From NCBI GenBank assembly GCA_015680685.1, contig MNCI01009442.1, positions 88,794-152,793 on the forward strand: a stretch of DNA of 64,000 nt, written 5' to 3'. How positions within the stretch are numbered: the stretch's first letter is position 1; every line of letters begins with the position of its first letter. The DNA comes from Gnetum montanum (Eukaryota; Streptophyta; Gnetopsida; Gnetales; Gnetaceae). Shown here piece after piece: positions 59,180-64,000 of the stretch. A program made the position numbers and the translations under genes. Under the pieces are notes generated by a model. That model did not search any database. It was not told the DNA's origin and saw nothing but the letters and a program-made list of their open reading frames with translations.

Positions 59180-61200
59180 GCATTTCAAATGTTATCTTAA
59201 GTATAACTGGGTTTGAAAACCGGGATCTGCAACTTAGTGCTTTTCACATGAATAACATACTTCCTTCCTTGCTATAGAACTAGCCTATGATTTTTAATAA
59301 AGGAATAATCTGGCACCTTTATCTTATATCCAAAAGGCTTCAACATCAAATTCTTTACCATTGAATCAATCTTCTAAAAACACCCTCAACACTAAAGTTG
59401 TAATTTACTTGTAAATTTACAACCATAGATTCTTCTAATTTTTAATAAAATACTTCAACTATTCCATGGAATGGCCAAATTTGCCAACAAAATCATGGGC
59501 AAGTGTTCAGAAAATGGACCCTAGCTTCCCAGGATCATACACTTTAGGTTTCTTGTTTATCATCCTTAGTGATTTAAAGTTTCATTTATTATCCCATGTG
59601 ACATTGATAATAATCAAGTTTTAATCTTTTGAAGATATATATTTTGTTAGACTAGATGATCTTTCCATTTTAGAAGATCCAACTATGTTTTCTAGTTTAT
59701 TCTTAAATTCAAGTTTTAATTCTCCATGTTCACTCTTTGTTGTTGGTGTATGATCATGGTTTAGGATATCCTTTTGTAAGTTCTCAATTTAAATAATTTT
59801 CTTGAAGAAGGAGTTGATAAGTATGTTGGACATTTCCATGCATGTTTTAGGCAGTTTCATGTTCTCATTTATTAACCATTGGGTGTTTTTTGTTTTAGTG
59901 TCCATTATTTCTTTTTGTATACATGTTTTTCACATTTTTTGTGAACTAGTGTAAGGATTGTGTTGATGTTTTGGACTTTCGGTCCACAATTGCACCCTTC
60001 TTCATTATTAGTAATGCATGGAATTCTTTACATCTGTATGGCTTCATGTGCATTTTTCTTGTAAATTTCCAAGGATAATTCTCTCATTCCCAATTTAGCA
60101 TTAATTGTGCTAAGCCATGCTCTCCCCCCATAATGATAGGAAAGTTCCTATTATCATTCTTCACATCGATTACCAAAAAATCTGCTAGACAAGACTACCC
60201 ATTGATAATGATCACTACATTTTTTATTTATTCCAAAGGGATGATGACTAATTGATCTACAAGCTCTAGTCTTATATTACACTTCTTTAATGGTGGTAAA
60301 CTCTAGGTTTTGTACATGTCTTAAGAAATGAGATTCACTCTTGACCTAGAATCTAATAAATATTTACATGATGTGTTTCCAGCAATTTCAAAATAAATCA
60401 AAGGGTTTATAGGATCTATTCTTTTCTTAGGTAGATTTCCTAATTTTGTCCAATGTGTTATTATTTCTATAAGCATGATAGTGCTCAAGTTCCTTTCTAA
60501 TAATATCAAAAGCATGGTATTCTTTCAAGGATCTAGTGTGGAAGGAGTAGGATTAGATGAAGTTTCTACCCTTTCAACATTTTCTAGACTTGTCTGAAAG
60601 AAAGAAAATTTCCTAGATTTACCTTTAGTGTTTTTGGTGTGATCCTCTTTATGTATGCTTACTACCCTAGTAGCTTTTTTTGCTACAATTGTGATGGTAG
60701 TTCACGTTCCATAACAAGTGGCAGTATTGGTGGTAAGTGTTGGCAGATTAGAGTGAAGAACCAACTGTTACTTGGAAGATGTAGGAATTTGGATCTATCC
60801 ATGACGTAGTGGCACAATGATATTCTAGTGGATAGTAATGAGAGGAAGTATGAACTAAAGTATTCCTTGGAGAGATTGTACATTGAACATAGCATCCATA
60901 GAGATCAAGTTATCTATATGAATACTATTACCTTGGTGGTAACATTTTCCACTCTTATGGTTGTTGCCATTGCTACTGGTACTATTCCTACAATTGAGGA
61001 TATGGCCCACTTGGATAGTATGTTTGCTGGTAGGATTGTTTGAAGTTATCTTGTGAATCAAATAATCTTCTGGGTATTTGTTTCTTAACGAATTTTGGAT
61101 TAAGTACATATGTCTCAAATTCTTGTAAGTAGGCCATAACAAGGAAACATCCCTTAGGATGTTCATATTAACACACTTTGCATCCTTCATTGTCTTTTGA
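59180..61200 (-). pseudogene. gag(end)-protease fragment, third Athila-like copy
   Basis: Minus strand. 61190-60855 matches the gag C-terminal region of the second plus-strand copy (49400-49640) in nucleotide order (e.g. CAAGTGG, then ATGCTATGTTCA near the end). The protease follows at 60515-60300: ISCKYLL-type context with LLDSRSRVNLIS, where the family has LxDSGSxVNL; the Asp is kept and the Gly is changed. Decayed coding-like text continues to about 59180. Most of gag and the primer site are missing, because the gag end begins only about 25 bases after the LTR at 61223. Confidence 0.6.
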
Positions 61201-61222
61201 ACTAGAGTCTATTACTGCTTAA

Positions 61223-62099
61223 TGAGTAGCAAATACACCTTATGCCCAACCAAAAATCACTAGTATTCACTCAATAATCTAGTCAAATTTTGAATACTTT
61301 AGATTGCTAAGTACATTGGTTCTAGGAGATGAATCTAACTGATGTAATCTTTATCTTCCCAATTCCACTTGTGAGGTACAAGGATATGCTTAAGTGTAAT
61401 TAAAGCATATGATTTTTATCATTTTATCTTTTATGAATTAAGTCACCTAAGAGCTGGAAATAAAGTAAATTTAATGCTTAATTAATCTAATTAAACTAAT
61501 AACTAACTAGCACTAAATTGATCTTAACATAAGCATCTATTCTCACTTTCTGTACACATCCTAAACATGTATAGTGCCACTAGGTTACCAAATGTTAAGC
61601 GCTACTAGGATTACCAAGCATTAAGCATATGATGGAACTAGTCATACTTATGTATGCTATTTAATCAAGATTAATTAATTACTTTAAAATAGTAAAGTAA
61701 ATTGCATAAATATTAAATGCTTAAGGAAATAATTAATCTATTCCAAGTTCTCCAATGTTTTATTAGAAAAGCTCATCTTTATTATCGTCCACACTAAAGT
61801 GCTCAAATATAACAGTGCTCAAATAAAGATCCGTACACTTCTTTGACTCCTACTATGGGAACTTAGAAGATATTCTAATTCTCAAAAGGAAAAATTGTAA
61901 GTGCTTTCCTACAACTATGAAAAGATTGTCATAAATGCTGCAGGTAAGTGCACATTTATAGGTGAAAACAAGGTGCACCATTGACAAGTACACATCAATG
62001 GATCAAACCCCATGTCAATGGGATCATGTTGATAAGATCCTATTGACGAGATTGCATTGACAACATCTCATCAACATGGCCCAATAATGCAACTCATCA
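61223..62099 (-). repeat. LTR of the third Athila-like copy
   Basis: It is 877 bp on the minus strand, from TGATGAGTTGC (62099) to GCTACTCA (61223), and homologous to the LTRs at 46437 and 54227. Shared landmarks are the TTGATGAGATG-type word cluster at the U3 start (61990-62095), GGTTGGGCATAAGG near the end, and GATGTGTACAGAAAGTG in U5. Confidence 0.82.
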
Positions 62100-62109
62100 T
62101 ACCCCCACA
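62100..62109 (-). promoter_or_regulatory. Polypurine tract, third copy
   Basis: Minus-strand TGTGGGGGTA immediately before LTR start TGATGAG. Confidence 0.78.
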
Positions 62110-62329
62110 ACTAAATGAAAACTCCTCCTCAAGTCCTTTACAAATTTTGATAAGGTTTGGGATTATTGACTAACTATAGACACACAAACAAAACACAACA
62201 AAAACTAAGTGTCCAAGTGCATGATTTTACAATCATTACAAAAATTTGTGTTGATGATAATAAAATTGAATACCAAAACAACAATGACTAACACAACTCC
62301 TTTGATGGTGTGAAGATGATGAAGAAGTT

Positions 62330-64000
62330 TAGATAGTCTTAGGTAGTGGAGGCTCTTAACATTCTGAAGGACCTTCTCCTACTTCATGTGCATGTAGTTG
62401 TTGAGGCAGTTGTTGTGGTTGTCCTGTGGCAATTGCAACTTTTGGAAAAATATGAAAGGCCTCTAATAATTCCTTCATCTTCTACTCCTTACTCTAGGGA
62501 TCATTCATAGTCTACATTACATCAACAATGTGGGCCGAATGGGAATATCCCATGGATAGGGCATTGTTAGGAATAGCTCCTTCACGTTGACAAACTAGGT
62601 AGCAAACTATTTGCATTGAATATCAAATGCTCTAAGTGCATTTTGTAGCTCTTGGTAGTCATTCATTCTTTTGGCCAGGTTCTTAGTAGTTGATCTTTGA
62701 TCAGTGAACTTTACCTTGAGAACCTCAAGTTCCACATTTGCCATCTCAAGTTTCTACCTTGTCTCCTTATGGTGCTTGAACGTTGCCTTGTACAATAAGT
62801 ATGAGCTAGTTACTTGTTTCTCCAACTCTGACCATAGCCTACTAGAAGTCAGCATTGCTAGGTTTACATATTAGAGGTTGGCAAGCTTCATTTACTCTAT
62901 CATTTTCTTGATCTACAGCTACTTCAAAAGGATTTTAGACTTTTTGTATGTGTTTAGACCATTAAAGATAGGTTGCCACATGTCACCTCCTTGTTGGAGC
63001 TACTAGAGGGCCTCATTAACTTTTTTCTTTGCCAATTGGATTTCCTTCTCATTGATCTCCTTTTGCAATTTTACCTAGTTCTTATAATGATTTTTAACTT
63101 TTTCAAACTTAAGAACCTCATTTTTCCAAGTTGCGATCTTGATTGTAGATTTTTGGAGTAAGGCATAAACTTCCTCCATTGAGAGGTTTCTATTTGTTGT
63201 TGCTAACCTCCTTGGTTCAGCATTCACCTTGGCTAGCTACTCTTGTTGTTGATGGATAAATTTTGACATCTGCTACTTCTGCACATCAACATTCTACAGG
63301 TGGTGATTTTTTACAGTCAAGGCTTCATTCTTATGATGTGTCTTAACCAAGTCCTTCCGAGTTTTATGCATTGTGATGTTAGCTAAGGACTAGTCAAAGG
63401 CTGCCAACGCCTTATCATCCTCAACCCCTTTGAGTCTCTTTTGAAGCTATTAAAAAGCTTCATCTCATGTTATTGTTGGTTGAGCAATGCAGGATCAATG
63501 AGGCGGGCTCTTAATTCAACAACCTCCATAGCTAAGTATTGGTTTTCTGCTATGGCTATTTTAAGTTTCCCCTCCATGATAATGCATTTTCCCCTTACCT
63601 AAAACAACTTTGACTAGGTTTTAATGATGTTATCCAAAGGATCAAAGACATATAGAATTGATTGCCTAGTTTCAACTAGTCGATCTTGCAATTCCTCATG
63701 TTGGGCTACACTTAATCTATCACTAAGACTGCCTTTAGATGTTTGCACATTTTTAAGTGTAGAAAAATCTAGTACAAATTTCACAAGTACATTAAGTACT
63801 TTGGCCACTTTGTTAGTAACCACCTCAACCATCGTCTCCTATCCATGGTGCTACATCACCATAATAGTTGCCCCCTCACACTTTTCTAGATACATTGAAA
63901 AGGTAGCAACATTCCCAAAGATCTCTAAGAATTGTTGCTATTGTAAGAGAGACACTATTACCTCTTGGGTGCTTGGATTCAACCTTATGGGAACTTGCAT
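62330..64000 (-). pseudogene. Extra ORF, third Athila-like copy (partial, runs off the window)
   Basis: Minus-strand homologue of 44690-46190. The open fragment 63832-63614 (MVEVVTNKVAKVLNVLVKFV, then LSVAQHEELQDRLVETRQ) aligns with MVEVVTNHVAEALNAP at 44696 in the first copy. A coiled-coil region follows (63500-62700). The tail near 62400 is Gln/Pro-rich (GQPQQLPQQLHAHEVGEGPS), ending EPPLPKTI before the spacer and PPT. The N-terminal part lies beyond the window. 62110-62329 is spacer. Confidence 0.65.

Overview
This window is repeat DNA from a nuclear plant genome. Almost everything recognisable is LTR retrotransposon of the Ty3/gypsy superfamily, in nested, tandem and truncated copies, with no confidently identifiable host gene. 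The plant assignment rests on the lineages seen (Tat-like with a second RNase H, Athila-like with a tRNA-Asp-type primer site, and a chromovirus-like copy) and on the decay pattern. Reading frames are broken mostly by TAG and TAA where Gln or Trp is expected, CpG is depleted, and paired LTRs differ almost only by transitions, as expected for heavily methylated plant DNA. I cannot name the species; a large-genome seed plant is likely. No prokaryotic feature is present.

Layout. 1-1190: unrecognised coding-like flank. 1191-29404: one giant Tat-like element with 1.4-1.5 kb LTRs, a perfect 5-bp target duplication (ATACT at 1186-1190 and 29405-29409), a primer site resembling tRNA-Asn, gag (3452-5560) and protease (6230-7155). 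A 10.8 kb block follows, and then RT, RNase H, a second RNase H and integrase (17953-21300). The block holds an antisense, multi-exon, decayed gene (12356 down to 7968), a degenerate ~177-bp repeat (12.7-13.3 kb) and about 18 units of a ~188-bp degenerate tandem array (13.85-17.3 kb). Nested in this element's 3' part is a younger Athila-like element on the minus strand (21895-27784, target duplication ACCAT), which keeps LTRs, primer site, PPT and gag; no pol is visible, but a 905-bp N gap interrupts it. 29405-36126: retroelement debris, including a probable LTR fragment and a 3-unit ~177-bp array inside a chromovirus-type LTR. 36127-39840: decayed chromovirus-like gag-pro-pol on the minus strand. 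39841-55122: two Athila-like copies in tandem on the plus strand sharing one central LTR (46437-47385); each has integrase and a large extra coiled-coil ORF before the 3' LTR. 55123-58570: flank, an 880-bp near-perfect inverted repeat bounded by single Ns (probably an assembly join), and an LTR-like promoter. 58571-59151: a short CpG-rich, gene-like segment on the minus strand interrupted by a 217-bp gap. 59180-64000: a third Athila-like array on the minus strand (extra ORF, LTR, then gag-pro fragment).

The retroelement genes encoded capsid (gag), protease, reverse transcriptase, RNase H and integrase for copy-and-paste transposition. None is intact and several catalytic residues are gone (integrase Asp to Gly in the Tat element, RT YVDD to YVED, protease Asp to Asn in the chromovirus, second integrase Asp lost in one Athila-like copy). 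The part most worth further work is the antisense spliced gene plus tandem array lodged between protease and RT of the giant Tat-like element, because its exon junctions still preserve frame and its splice sites are recognisable.
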